Shown piece by piece: positions 9,538 to 20,899 of a stretch of 64,000 nucleotides of DNA. A program made the translations under genes and the position numbers. Source of the DNA: VFMC01 sp046331225 (lineage in GTDB: Bacteria; Actinomycetota; Acidimicrobiia; Acidimicrobiales; Ilumatobacteraceae); NCBI GenBank assembly GCA_046331225.1, contig JAXLRF010000004.1, positions 248,001-312,000 on the forward strand. Reading direction: 5' to 3'. The notes under the pieces are model-generated. The model saw only the letters and a list, made by a program, of their open reading frames with translations, had not been told where the DNA came from and made no database searches. How positions within the stretch are numbered: the stretch's first letter is position 1; the number at the start of each line of letters is the position of its first letter.

Positions 9538-10671
9538 ATGGCTGCGCAGCGCGAGTGGTTCGAGAAGGACTACTACCGAGTGCTCGGCGTGGCCGAGACC
9601 GCGACGGCCAAGGAGATCACCAAGGCCTACCGCAAGCTCGCGCGCGACAGCCACCCCGACACGCACCCCGGTGACGCTGCCGCCGAGGAGCGCTTCAAGG
9701 AGGTCAGCGCCGCGTACGACGTGCTCGGCGACGACACCAAGCGCAAGGAGTACGACGAGGTGCGTCGCCTCGGTCCCGTCGGGGGCTTCGGCCCCGGCGG
9801 GCCGGGCGGCGGCCCGGGCGGCACGACGTTCAACGTCGGCGCCGACGGCCTCGGCGACCTGCTCGGTCAGATGTTCGGACGAGGTCGGCGCGGTGGTGGC
9901 GCGTCGGCCGCCGGCGGTCCGCAGCGCGGTGCCGACGTCGAGGCCACGCTCACGCTCGACTTCGCCGATGCCGTGCGCGGGCTCACCACCACCTTGTACC
10001 TCACGACCGATGCGCAGTGCGGCACGTGCAACGGGTCGGGCGCGAAGCCCGGCACGTCGCCCAAGGTGTGCTCACGATGCGGCGGTCGGGGGGTCATCGA
10101 CGACAACCAGGGCTTCTTCTCGTTCTCGTCGCCGTGCCCCGCCTGCGCGGGTCGTGGCGTCACGATCGAGTCGCCCTGCCCCACCTGCCGGGGCACCGGC
10201 GTCGAGAAGCGCCAGCGCGAGGTGCAAGCACGCATCCCCGCCGGCGTGGCCGACGGCCAGAAGATCCGGCTGAAGGGCCGGGGTGCGCCCGGACGCAACG
10301 GCGGTCCGGCGGGCGACCTGATCGTCGAGTGCCACGTGGTCGCGCACCAGCGCTTCGGCCGCGACGGCAACAACCTCACGGTGCGCGTGCCCGTGAGCTT
10401 CGACCAGGCCGCGCTCGGCGGCGAGATCGAGGTGCCCACGCTCGACGGCACGCCGGTCACGCTGCGGATCAAGGCCGGCACCCAGCCCGGGTCGCGCCAT
10501 CGGGTGCGCGGCAAGGGCGTGGTCACCCCCAAGCACGAGGGCGACCTGATCGTCACCGTCGACGTGCAGGTGCCCACCCACCTCACCGCCGACCAACGTG
10601 CGGCGATCGAGGCGTTCGCCGCGGCCACTCGCGCCGCCCAGAGTTCCGCAGCCCATGGAGAAAGGGTCTGA
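9538..10671 (+). CDS. dnaJ: Molecular chaperone DnaJ (type I Hsp40)
   Basis: The J-domain at residues about 10-75 includes the essential HPD (RDSHPDTH). A Gly/Phe/Pro-rich linker follows, then the zinc-binding region with four CxxCxGxG repeats: CGTCNGSG, CSRCGGRG, CPACAGRG and CPTCRGTG. The C-terminal peptide-binding domains end with a short tail. At 377 aa it is a normal type I DnaJ that delivers substrates and stimulates DnaK. It lies 3 bp after grpE and 5 bp before hspR. Confidence 0.97.
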   Translation: MAAQREWFEKDYYRVLGVAETATAKEITKAYRKLARDSHPDTHPGDAAAEERFKEVSAAYDVLGDDTKRKEYDEVRRLGPVGGFGPGGPGGGPGGTTFNVGADGLGDLLGQMFGRGRRGGGASAAGGPQRGADVEATLTLDFADAVRGLTTTLYLTTDAQCGTCNGSGAKPGTSPKVCSRCGGRGVIDDNQGFFSFSSPCPACAGRGVTIESPCPTCRGTGVEKRQREVQARIPAGVADGQKIRLKGRGAPGRNGGPAGDLIVECHVVAHQRFGRDGNNLTVRVPVSFDQAALGGEIEVPTLDGTPVTLRIKAGTQPGSRHRVRGKGVVTPKHEGDLIVTVDVQVPTHLTADQRAAIEAFAAATRAAQSSAAHGERV

Positions 10672-10676
10672 TCGAC

Positions 10677-11069
10677 ATGCGTTCACGCAGTCACGGTGTC
10701 TACGTCATCTCGGTCGCGGCCGAACTCGCCGGCATGCACCCCCAGACGTTGCGCATCTACGAGCGCCGCGGGCTGGTGCAGCCGCAGCGCACCCAGGGCG
10801 GCAACCGCCGCTACAGCGACATCGACATCGAGCGCCTCCGCCGCATCCAGGACCTGGCCGCCGAGGGGATGAACCTCGAGGGCATCCGTCGGGTGATGGA
10901 ACTCGAGGCCGAGGTCGAGCGGCTGCGTGCCGAGAACGACGAACTGCGCCAGCGCGTGGCCGTCGTCGAGGCCGACGCGCAGCGCCGCTCGCCGCGCCGC
11001 GACCTGGTGCCGCTGCGCCAGACGGTCGCGATCTTCGGCGGTCCTCGCCTCGGCGATCCCCGCCGCTGA
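10677..11069 (+). CDS. hspR: Heat-shock repressor HspR (MerR family)
   Basis: The 130-aa protein begins with VYVISVAAELAGMHPQTLR, then IYERRGLVQPQRTQGGNRRY, the MerR winged helix with the HspR-specific GMHPQTLRIYERRGL signature, followed by a coiled coil (ELEAEVERLRAENDELRQRV). HspR represses dnaK and clpB operons by binding HAIR sites, with DnaK as co-repressor in studied actinobacteria. Two good HAIR sites occur in this window (dnaK, clpB) and a third candidate before the 64-aa ORF. The ATG at 10677 has AAAGGG upstream. It ends the heat-shock operon, followed by a strong hairpin. Confidence 0.95.
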   Translation: MRSRSHGVYVISVAAELAGMHPQTLRIYERRGLVQPQRTQGGNRRYSDIDIERLRRIQDLAAEGMNLEGIRRVMELEAEVERLRAENDELRQRVAVVEADAQRRSPRRDLVPLRQTVAIFGGPRLGDPRR

Positions 11070-11082
11070 CCCCCGATCGCTG

Positions 11083-11125
11083 CTGGTCGCGCATCTTCTC
11101 GATCTGCGAGAGGATCCGCGACCAG
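11083..11125 (+). terminator. Long hairpin ending the heat-shock operon
   Basis: CTGGTCGCG (11083-11091) pairs perfectly with CGCGACCAG (11117-11125), and the inner ATC-TCTCG / CGAGA-GAT arms continue the stem around a 5-base loop. It sits between hspR and the convergent N-acetyltransferase gene and may serve both directions. Confidence 0.7.
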
Positions 11126-11143
11126 ACGTGCGCTGGCCGGCGG

Positions 11144-12025
11144 TCAGGTGTCGTCGCGGCTCGTGAGCCAGGCCTCGTGTGTTGCGTGCACGCGGCGCCA
11201 CAGGCGGTCGCGGCCGTCGGGGCCGAGGTCGTCGAGCGGCAGTTCGAACACGTCGCGGAGCGCGTCGAACCACTGGTCGCGCGTGTCGAGCGTGACGCCC
11301 TCGCCGTGTTCGTGCGCCACCCGGCTGAGCACCTGTCCGCGCAGGATGTCGACGCCGCCGGTGTCGCGTCGCTGCGCGGTCGCCGTGCGCGTGAACGACG
11401 AGTCCGGTGAGGTCGACAGGTGCACGTTGCGGGCGGCGAAGCGTTCGATCGTCGTCGGGGTCGCCTCGAAGGCCATGCCGTCGAACGAGCCGAGCGTGTG
11501 GTGGCGCAGCGCCCAGTCGGCGTAGCCGAGCTCGACACGCCGCAGCTCGAACTCGAACGGCCCGTCGGTGTAGGTGCCCGGCATCAACGGCAGCGGTGCG
11601 TGCAGCGCATCGCCGAGGCCGGCGTCGAGGTACCAGTGGCCGTCGGGGTTGGCGTCGGTCGGCAGACCGTGCACGAGCAGCACCAGGTGGTTCTCGATCG
11701 CGTCGGGGGTCGGGCCGTCGGGCCCGTGCACGCCACCGGCGTGCAGTGTGACGTCGTAGCCGAGGGCGCGCAGCAGGCAGCTGAACGCGCCGTTGACGTG
11801 GAAGCAGTAGCCGCCCCGCCGTTGGTGCGCCACACGATGGACCGAGGCGGCGAGGTCGACGCTCCACAGGTCGCCTGCGTGGATCCACATCGTCTCGTAG
11901 GGCACGTGTTCGAGCTGAGCGCGGTGCAGCCGGTCGAGCGCCTCGGCCGAGGGCGGTTCGCGGTCGAGTCCGAGCCGCTCGAGATAGGCGTCGACGTCGT
12001 CGTCGGTGATCGCCCGGTCGGTCAT
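11144..12025 (-). CDS. Arylamine N-acetyltransferase
   Basis: This 293-aa enzyme of the NAT family moves an acetyl (or other acyl) group from CoA to an arylamine or hydrazine through a cysteine. The catalytic triad is visible: C74 in RRGGYCFHVNGAF, H113 in ENHLVLLV and D134 in WYLDAGLGD. Length and order are normal for bacterial NATs. In mycobacteria NAT is linked to lipid or steroid metabolism; nothing nearby fixes its role here. Its ATG overlaps the stop of the DUF2817 gene by ATGA, so the two are co-translated. Confidence 0.9.
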   Translation of the reverse strand: MTDRAITDDDVDAYLERLGLDREPPSAEALDRLHRAQLEHVPYETMWIHAGDLWSVDLAASVHRVAHQRRGGYCFHVNGAFSCLLRALGYDVTLHAGGVHGPDGPTPDAIENHLVLLVHGLPTDANPDGHWYLDAGLGDALHAPLPLMPGTYTDGPFEFELRRVELGYADWALRHHTLGSFDGMAFEATPTTIERFAARNVHLSTSPDSSFTRTATAQRRDTGGVDILRGQVLSRVAHEHGEGVTLDTRDQWFDALRDVFELPLDDLGPDGRDRLWRRVHATHEAWLTSRDDT

Positions 12026-13092
12026 CCCGACAGCCGTTCGAGCGCAGCGGTCGCGACGAACTGGTAGCGGGGCCAGCAGGTCTCGAGCCACGCGGGATCG
12101 TCGTCGAGGAACGCGCCACGCACCGCCTGACGCACCTCGGCCGCCGCGGGCGCGGTGGGGTCGCCCGAGGCGTGCAGCACGGCGTCGGCCCGCAGGCTCT
12201 GCAGCACGGTGATGCCGTCGACGGTGCCGTACTCGATGGTGATGCCGGTGATCTCGGTGTCGGGTGCGAAGCCGTGGGCTGCGGCGAGCCAGTCCCCGGC
12301 GACCACCGCCGAGACGCTGTCGTCGGCGTCGAGGCCGGTGACGTCGTGCCACCAGGCCACCTGCCGGGCGAACGCCTCGCTGGCCGGCGGGTCGCTGCTG
12401 AGCAGCGAGCCGTGGGCCCACGGCCCGAGCCCGGTGTGCAGGTCGATGATCGCGGCTCGCGACACGCCCCTCAGGCGACGCGCGGCGAACTCGCGCAGCC
12501 AGCGGTGCGACCACGTGGGCCCGGTGCCGCCGTAGAACACGCCGGTCGGGTGGTCGAACTGGCCGCCCTGGATGATCTGCTGCAACCGCGGCATGCCGAG
12601 TTCGTTCAGCTTGCCCATCAACGCGAGCACGGTCTGTTCCTGCACCTCCGGGGTCCACGACGACGGCACGAGGATGTCGGCGAGGTCGGCGTAGTCGGGG
12701 TTCGCCGGTGGCGGTTGGGTCCAGTCCACGAAGTTGCGGTTGAGGTCGACGTTGTCCTCGTTGACGCGACGCACCCACGAGAAGCCGTAGGGGTTGAGCG
12801 CGTGCACGAACACCAGCGTGGGGCCCGAGACGCGGTCGCGATCGAGCGTCTCGAGGTGGTGGCGCTGGAGCGCCGAGCCGAGATACCCCTCCACGCCGTG
12901 GGTGCCCGACACCACCACGATCACGTGGTCGGCCTCGGCGGGGCCGACCTCGGCCACGTCGACGAACAGCTCCTCGCCCTCGAGCCCGAGCTGCGGGTGC
13001 GGGTGGGATTCGATGCGGGCGCCGGCTGCGGCGGCGGCCTCGAGGAACGCGGTGCGGGCCTCGACGTACGAGCGACTGAGCGGTGCGATCAC
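12022..13092 (-). CDS. DUF2817 protein, M14 carboxypeptidase-like
   Basis: The 356-aa protein belongs to DUF2817, a relative of zinc carboxypeptidases and succinylglutamate desuccinylase / aspartoacylase. It has the metal-ligand motif SGTHGVEGYLG (H and E), the FVHALNPYGFSWVRRVNEDN segment, NRNF, and a later DLHTGLGPWAHGSLL holding the third ligand histidine. Hydrolysis of an amide bond is expected; the substrate is unknown. The GTG start at 13090-13092 is supported by a minus-strand TACGGT (13101-13106) 8 nt before it. It leads a two-gene operon with the N-acetyltransferase. Confidence 0.85.
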   Translation of the reverse strand: MIAPLSRSYVEARTAFLEAAAAAGARIESHPHPQLGLEGEELFVDVAEVGPAEADHVIVVVSGTHGVEGYLGSALQRHHLETLDRDRVSGPTLVFVHALNPYGFSWVRRVNEDNVDLNRNFVDWTQPPPANPDYADLADILVPSSWTPEVQEQTVLALMGKLNELGMPRLQQIIQGGQFDHPTGVFYGGTGPTWSHRWLREFAARRLRGVSRAAIIDLHTGLGPWAHGSLLSSDPPASEAFARQVAWWHDVTGLDADDSVSAVVAGDWLAAAHGFAPDTEITGITIEYGTVDGITVLQSLRADAVLHASGDPTAPAAAEVRQAVRGAFLDDDPAWLETCWPRYQFVATAALERLSG

Positions 13093-13148
13093 GTCACGGC
13101 ACCGTAGTGCTGCACCGGCGACCCGTCGTCGGCGTGCCGATGGGCGGA

Positions 13149-13871
13149 TCAGGATCGGTCGGCTTCGGCCGCCCCGTCGAGGAACAGCCGGTCGACGTCG
13201 AGACCGACGTGCTCACCGCTGTCGACCCGCTGCTGCAACTTGCGGCGCACCGACGAGCCGAGGCTGTCGACGGCGAGCACGCGCCGGGCGGTCGCGAGGT
13301 CGTTCCGGTCGACGTTCACCACACGCCCCGCGACCGCGACGGTGACCCCGTGGTCGTCACGCTCGACGAGGTGCACGGTGTCACCGGCCGCGATCGACCC
13401 CGGCTGGAGCACGCGCAGCAGGTAGCCGGTGAACCCGGTGTCCTGGACGAGCATCGGCATGTCCTTGCGGCCGAAGCGAGCGGCGAGCTTGTAGCACGGC
13501 GTGCGCGGCTGGCACACCTGCACACGGCTCGTCCCGATCGAGAACACGTCACCGAGGTGCACGTCGCTCTCGCGCAGACCCGCGACGGTCAGGTTCTCGC
13601 CCAGCGCCCCGACGTCGGGGAGTTCGAGGCCGAGTGAACGCCAGTGGTCGTAGTGCTCGACGGGGTAGGCGAGCAACGCCATGTCGGGTCCGCCGTGGTC
13701 CTCGTAGACGTGTTCGTCCCCGGCGATGCCGAGCGGGCCGATCGCGACCGGACCGACGATCGGGGTCTTCACGAACGCGGTCTCGACGGTACGGCGCCCG
13801 TGGGTGAGTGCGGCCGCCCGCCCGGCGCAGACGCCCACCACGGTGCCGGTGAGCGCAGGGGTCGAGGTCAT
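13149..13871 (-). CDS. MOSC domain protein (YiiM type)
   Basis: This is a 240-aa MOSC-domain protein, the fold found at the C-terminus of molybdenum-cofactor sulfurase. The core includes the GIAGDEHVYEDHGGPDMALL loop and GENLTVAGL, and the conserved cysteine is in QPRTPCYKLAARFG. A C-terminal three-helix extension makes it YiiM-like. YiiM-type proteins help reduce N-hydroxylated compounds as Mo-cofactor proteins; that role is only by family here. The minus-strand TATCGT (13878-13883) 6 nt before the ATG indicates a leaderless start. Confidence 0.88.
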   Translation of the reverse strand: MTSTPALTGTVVGVCAGRAAALTHGRRTVETAFVKTPIVGPVAIGPLGIAGDEHVYEDHGGPDMALLAYPVEHYDHWRSLGLELPDVGALGENLTVAGLRESDVHLGDVFSIGTSRVQVCQPRTPCYKLAARFGRKDMPMLVQDTGFTGYLLRVLQPGSIAAGDTVHLVERDDHGVTVAVAGRVVNVDRNDLATARRVLAVDSLGSSVRRKLQQRVDSGEHVGLDVDRLFLDGAAEADRS

Positions 13872-13917
13872 CGGCCGACGATACCCAACGCACCGACCCG
13901 GGTGGTCGGGATCCGGA

Positions 13918-15180
13918 TCACCCGCGACGGGTCGGCTCGTCGGTGAGGAGGCGGGCGGCGCGGTCGTAGGTGAGGTAGTTCCAGGCCCAGTTGACGAGCA
14001 CGTTGGCCCGGTTGCGGAAGCCCATCAGGTAGACGATGTGGAGGCCGAGCCAGGCGATCCAGCCGACGAAGCCGCTGAGCCGCTGCCCGCCGGGGAAGTC
14101 GGCCACCGCACGGTGGCGGCCGATCGTGGCCATCGAGCCCTTGTCGACGTAGCGGAACGCCTCGGTGGGCCGTCCTGCGAGCCGGTGAGCGATCTGGCGG
14201 GCGACGTGCTTGCCGCCCTGGATCGCCGGTTGCGCCACCTGCGGCAGCGGATGGTCGCGGTCGGTGGCGATGTCGCCGATCGCGAAGATCTCGGGGTGCG
14301 ACGGCACCGACAGGTCGGGGTCGACGACGATGCGGCCACCGCGGCCGAGCTCGACGCCGAGTGCCGCCGCGAGCGGATGTGCGCGCACGCCCGCCGCCCA
14401 CACCAGTGTCTGCGCGGTGATCTGTGTGCCGTCGGTGAGCACCACGCGCTCGGGCGTCACGTCGGCCACGCCGGTGCCGGTGATCACCTCGACGCCCACC
14501 TTGGCGAGCCCCGACCGTGCGTGCTCGGCGCTCTGCTCGCTGAACGCGGCGAGCAGCCGCGGCCCGGCCTCGACCAGCACCACGCGGGCGCGCCGCACGT
14601 CGAGGTGCGGGAAGTCCTTCGCGAGCACCTTGGTGAACAACTCCATCAGGCCGCCCGCCATCTCCACACCGGTCGGGCCACCGCCGCACACCACCACGTC
14701 GAGTGCTCCTCGCTCGACGAGCGACGGGTCGGTGGCGGCTGCCTCGAAGCGGCCGATCACGTGCTGGCGCAGCGCGACCGCATCGGCCGCCGACTTGAGC
14801 GGGAAGGCGTGCTCGTCCACACCGGGCACGCCGAACGACGTGCTCACCGCGCCGGCCGCGACGACGAGCGTGTCGTACGAGATCGGGCCGCCGGCATCGC
14901 AGTGCACGATGCGCGTGTCGACGTCGACACCGGTGACCGTGGCCATGCGCACCTCGACGTTGCGCTGGCGGCGGAAGATGCCGCGGATCGCAGAGGCGAC
15001 GTCGTCGACGTCGAGACCGGCCGTGGCCACCTGGTAGAGCAGCGGCTGGAAGGTGTGGAAGTTGTGGGCGTCGATCAGCACCACGTCGACCGGCTCGTGA
15101 CGCAGTCCCTTCACCACCGCGAGCCCGCCGAAGCCCGCGCCGATCACCACCACGCGATGTCGTCGACCGGGGCTCGTCAC
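13918..15180 (-). CDS. ndh: Type II NADH dehydrogenase
   Basis: This 420-aa flavoprotein passes electrons from NADH to the quinone pool without pumping protons. It has the FAD motif VVVIGAGFGGLA at the N-terminus, an NADH-binding VVVCGGGPTGVEMAG in the middle, and IFAIGDIATDRDHPLPQVAQ, where the AQxA quinone-site region is typical. The C-terminus (GWIAWLGLHIVYLMGFRNR, then NWAWNYLTYDRAARLL) is the amphipathic membrane anchor. The GTG at 15178-15180 lies 1 bp after the stop of the HAD gene, so both are in one leftward operon. Confidence 0.93.
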   Translation of the reverse strand: MTSPGRRHRVVVIGAGFGGLAVVKGLRHEPVDVVLIDAHNFHTFQPLLYQVATAGLDVDDVASAIRGIFRRQRNVEVRMATVTGVDVDTRIVHCDAGGPISYDTLVVAAGAVSTSFGVPGVDEHAFPLKSAADAVALRQHVIGRFEAAATDPSLVERGALDVVVCGGGPTGVEMAGGLMELFTKVLAKDFPHLDVRRARVVLVEAGPRLLAAFSEQSAEHARSGLAKVGVEVITGTGVADVTPERVVLTDGTQITAQTLVWAAGVRAHPLAAALGVELGRGGRIVVDPDLSVPSHPEIFAIGDIATDRDHPLPQVAQPAIQGGKHVARQIAHRLAGRPTEAFRYVDKGSMATIGRHRAVADFPGGQRLSGFVGWIAWLGLHIVYLMGFRNRANVLVNWAWNYLTYDRAARLLTDEPTRRG

Positions 15181-15181
15181 G

Positions 15182-15976
15182 TCAGCCTCGCAGCATCCGC
15201 TCGAGTGCGACGGCGACGCCGTCGTCGAGGTTGCTGACGGTGACCTCGTCGGCGATCGCCCGCGTGGCCTCGGGTGCGTTGGCCATGGCCACGCCGTGTC
15301 CGGCCCACATGAGCATCTCGTGGTCGTTGTACTCGTCGCCGAACGCGACCACCTCGGTGCGATCGACCCCGAGGTGATCGCACAGGAAGCGGAGCCCGTT
15401 GGCCTTGTCGATGCCTGCCACACCCACTTCGACGCAATCGGCACCCATGTGTGTGACGGACACGTCGTGGCCGAGGATGGTGGGCAGCAGTCCGAGCAGC
15501 TCGTGGGCCCCGTGGCGGCGGTGGAAGACCATCAGCTTGATCGCCTCGGTGGCACCGGCGGCGGCGATCATCACGTCGTCGACCGGCGGCGACGGGGTGG
15601 GCGCCGGCATGCGCTGCGCGAAACCGTTCTCGTGCGCGAAGCCGGCGTCGGTGGCGAGCGCGAATCCGTACTCGTCGTCGATCGCGCGCAGCCGCTCGAC
15701 GACACCGGTGGCGAGGCCGATCTCGAACCGCATCGCCCGCAGCACGTGCAGGTCGGGCAGCGTGGCCACCACCGAGCCGTTGGCCATCACGCCGTGGGTG
15801 GCGATCGCACCGAGCTGGGGCATGAGCAGCTCGACCATGTACGGCGGCCGGCCGGTGGCCAGCACCACGTACCAGCCGGCGTCGCGCGCCGCTTGCAACG
15901 CGGCGATCGTGCGCTCGGTGACGGCGCCGCCGGGGCCGAGGAGGGTGCCGTCGAGGTCGGTGGCGAGCATCCGCAT
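15182..15976 (-). CDS. HAD-superfamily hydrolase, Cof type
   Basis: The 264-aa protein is a sugar-phosphate or nucleotide phosphatase-like HAD enzyme. Motif I is DLDGTLL, motif II is VLATGRPPYMV, K in EAIKLMVF and KANGLRFL gives motif III, and motif IV is FGDEYNDHEML. A C2-type cap between motifs II and III places it in the Cof/YidA group. Start at 15976; a second ATG lies two codons later. It overlaps nothing but is separated from ndh by a single base. The functional link to NDH-2 is unclear. Confidence 0.9.
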   Translation of the reverse strand: MRMLATDLDGTLLGPGGAVTERTIAALQAARDAGWYVVLATGRPPYMVELLMPQLGAIATHGVMANGSVVATLPDLHVLRAMRFEIGLATGVVERLRAIDDEYGFALATDAGFAHENGFAQRMPAPTPSPPVDDVMIAAAGATEAIKLMVFHRRHGAHELLGLLPTILGHDVSVTHMGADCVEVGVAGIDKANGLRFLCDHLGVDRTEVVAFGDEYNDHEMLMWAGHGVAMANAPEATRAIADEVTVSNLDDGVAVALERMLRG

Positions 15977-16001
15977 CCCACCAGTCTGGCGCGGTGTGGC
16001 C

Positions 16002-17318
16002 TCAGTGCACCTCGCCCACCACGGCGACGGTGCGATCGATGCACGCGCGCAGTTCGTCGCGCTGCACCGGCGCCAGCTGCGCCGCACGAACGGGATCGGC
16101 CAGCTCGCTCACCGCGGCGTGCACGCTGCGATCGAGGCGCGAGGTGCACACCACCACCGGCCACGACTCGGCGACGAACCGGCCGGGTCGCGACTCGGTG
16201 AACCGCACCGTGGCGAGCAGCCCGTCGAGGGTTCGCAGATCGGCGTACTTGCCCGAGCCGGCGGTGCCCATGCCCGACACGAGATTGCCGACGCTCCAGT
16301 AGACGAGCGTGCCGTTCACGCGCTCGACGGGCTGCACGACGTGCGGGCCGTGGTGCACCACCAGGTCGATGTCGGCCATCGCGGTGAGGGCCGTCGCGAA
16401 CGCTCGGTCGTCGGGCGAGGGTTCGCGCTGCATCTCGAGGCCGAGGTGGATGCTGACGATCACGATCTCGGCGCCGGCGGCGCGCACGGTGGCCACGTCG
16501 GCGGCGATCTCGTCGGGGGTGGTCACGCTGCGGAGCATCCAGCGGTCGCGGGGCAGGTTGGTGTTCCACGCTCGCGTGTACGACAGGTGCGCCACCCGCA
16601 CACCGTTCACCACGAACACCTCGGGTCGCGCCTCGTCGGCGGTGCGTGCCGTCCCGGTGTGCGAGATGCCGGCCGCGTCGAGCGCGTCGAGGGTGGAGGC
16701 GATGCCGGGTGCCCCGGTGTCGTTGCTGTGGTTCGAGGCCGTGCTGCACCGGTCGAAGCCGCTGGCGGCGAGCGCCGACGCCAGTTCGTACGGGGCGAGC
16801 AACTGGTTACCGCCGTAGGGCGACCGCCCGTACTGGCCGGCCCGCGCGCCGGGCGCACCGATCGGCAGCTCGGCATGGCAGATGGCCAGGTCGGCCGAGC
16901 CGAGCACGGGTGCGATGGGGGCGAACACCGGGCGGAAGTCGTAGCGCTCGCCCGGCGCGGCGGCCGCCGCCCCGGCTGCGTTGACGGCGTTCTCGTTGAG
17001 GATGTCGCCGCCCATGGCGACGAGCAGGGTGCGCAGCGGCGGCTCGAGCCGGTCGGCGGCCACGGCAGCGGCGGCGGGTGTGGCGTCGAGTGCGAGCTCG
17101 ATCGGGGGCCGGGCGGCGTCGTGCACCGCACGCGGGGCGGCGGGCGGATCGGTGGCGGTGGCAGCCTGCCCGGCCACCCGCTCGGCCGTCCGGTCGACGA
17201 GCTCGGTGGCCGGCCGCGAGGGCGAGGCGGCGGGATCCGTGCCGCAGCCGGCGGCGAGCGCGAGCGCTCCACAGGCACCGCACACCGCCGTCAGCCGAGT
17301 GATCGCCCCCACGCGCAC
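16002..17318 (-). CDS. CapA-family lipoprotein (metallophosphatase-like)
   Basis: The 438-aa protein begins with a signal peptide ending in a lipobox (LALAAGC, C25), so it is a predicted lipoprotein. The main domain is the CapA/PgsA family: VAMGGDILNENAV, the STASNHSNDTG motif, SIHLGLEM and HHGPHVVQPVER give the calcineurin-like metal-site residues. CapA proteins act in poly-gamma-glutamate or capsule assembly in some bacteria; no capB/capC genes are seen, so the role is uncertain. The GTG at 17316-17318 is chosen because minus-strand TACCAT (17325-17330) is 6 nt upstream. Confidence 0.87.
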   Translation of the reverse strand: MRVGAITRLTAVCGACGALALAAGCGTDPAASPSRPATELVDRTAERVAGQAATATDPPAAPRAVHDAARPPIELALDATPAAAAVAADRLEPPLRTLLVAMGGDILNENAVNAAGAAAAAPGERYDFRPVFAPIAPVLGSADLAICHAELPIGAPGARAGQYGRSPYGGNQLLAPYELASALAASGFDRCSTASNHSNDTGAPGIASTLDALDAAGISHTGTARTADEARPEVFVVNGVRVAHLSYTRAWNTNLPRDRWMLRSVTTPDEIAADVATVRAAGAEIVIVSIHLGLEMQREPSPDDRAFATALTAMADIDLVVHHGPHVVQPVERVNGTLVYWSVGNLVSGMGTAGSGKYADLRTLDGLLATVRFTESRPGRFVAESWPVVVCTSRLDRSVHAAVSELADPVRAAQLAPVQRDELRACIDRTVAVVGEVH

Positions 17319-17370
17319 GGGCGCATGGTAGGTGGCCGCCCCACCCCGTCCGGAGGGGGAAGGTCTCGGT

Positions 17371-17401
17371 GCGCGGGCGCGCGGAGGGTCCGCGCCCGCG
17401 C
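17371..17401 (-). terminator. GC-rich hairpin after the fasciclin gene
   Basis: GCGCGGGCGCG (17371-17381) and CGCGCCCGCGC (17391-17401) form a perfect 11-bp stem with a 9-base loop, 41 bp downstream of the fasciclin stop and before the CapA promoter. Confidence 0.65.
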
Positions 17402-17442
17402 CCCGATGTGGCCCGATGTGCCCGAGCGGGTCGGGCGCCGGC

Positions 17443-18084
17443 TCAGGCGGCCGGCAGGATGACGGTGTCGATCGCGTGGATCATGCCGTTGTCGGCCGGG
17501 ATGTCGGCCTCGACCACGGTGGCGCCACCGATCGTGACCGTGTCGCCGTCGACGACGACGGGCAGCGAGGTGCCGGCGGCGGTGATGACGTTGCTGAAGA
17601 CGGTGATCGCCGCCGCGTCCTGCGGCACCGGCAGCAGGTGGCCCTGCAGCACGGTGGTCAGGGTGGCCGGGTCGGCGAGCAGCGCCGACAGGGCGGCCGG
17701 GTCGACCTTGGCGAAGGCGTCGTCGGTGGGGGCCAGCACGGTGAACTTGCCGCTGGCGAGGGTGTCGGTGAGGCCGGCGGCCTCGACCGCGCTGAGCAGC
17801 GTCGTGAAGTTGCCCTTCGCGGTGAGCACGTCGACGATCGAGCCGAGGGCGGCCTCGGTGGTCTCCGGCGCGGCCTCGGTGGTCTCGGGGGCGGCGGTGG
17901 TCTCGACGACGGCCTCGGTGGTGGCCGGTGCCGTGGTGTCGGCGGCGGCGGTGGTCTCGGGGGCGGCCTCGGTGGTGGCGGCCGCAGCCGTCGTCGTGGT
18001 CGTCTCGTCGTCGTCGCCACCGCAGGCGGCGAGCAGCAGGGTGGTGGCGATCAGGGGCAGAGCGAGGGTGCGGACGCGCGACAT
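17443..18084 (-). CDS. Fasciclin (FAS1) domain lipoprotein
   Basis: The 213-aa product starts with a lipoprotein signal (LIATTLLLAAC, C21). Next comes an Asp/Thr/Ala/Glu low-complexity linker of about 60 residues, then one FAS1 domain: SIVDVLTAKGNFTTLLSAVE, FTVLAPTDDAFAKV, LLPVPQDAA, and the final NGMIHAIDTVILPA. FAS1 domains mediate adhesion or carbohydrate contacts at the surface, as in mycobacterial MPT70/83. The ATG at 18082-18084 has GGAG upstream; a longer frame upstream is ignored because the signal peptide fits this start. The region 18085-18231 holds only its leader and the clpB promoter. Confidence 0.9.
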   Translation of the reverse strand: MSRVRTLALPLIATTLLLAACGGDDDETTTTTAAAATTEAAPETTAAADTTAPATTEAVVETTAAPETTEAAPETTEAALGSIVDVLTAKGNFTTLLSAVEAAGLTDTLASGKFTVLAPTDDAFAKVDPAALSALLADPATLTTVLQGHLLPVPQDAAAITVFSNVITAAGTSLPVVVDGDTVTIGGATVVEADIPADNGMIHAIDTVILPAA

Positions 18085-18231
18085 CGGGGACTCCAGGGGG
18101 GAAGAAACCGGGGGGTGCCGGTGGGGTGTGACCCGCACCGGGCGGGTACTGCATGTTGCCGCCTCGTTGCACGATGCAACGAAGCCATACCGCCGTTGTG
18201 CCCGATGTCATAGTCGGCCGACTGAGCAGAA

Positions 18232-18252
18232 CTTGATACGTCACGTGTCAAG
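18232..18252 (+). promoter_or_regulatory. HAIR element at the clpB promoter
   Basis: CTTGATA (18232-18238), a 7-base spacer, and TGTCAAG (18246-18252) keep the five outer bases of both HAIR half-sites. It overlaps the expected -35 position of the clpB -10 box TACACT (18268-18273), so HspR binding should block polymerase. Confidence 0.75.
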
Positions 18253-18280
18253 TTTGTTGCGTGGGATTACACTGCCGTCC

Positions 18281-20764
<2,484 letters not shown>

Positions 20765-20899
20765 TCTGGACGACCACACCGCGTCGCCACCTGCTCGACA
20801 AGCCGGGGTCGGGCAGGACGGTCGTCGGCAAACTCACGGACATCGTGAGCGGTGCGACGCGAGTCGCGCCGACGATCGAAACGGCACGAGGTGGTCGGT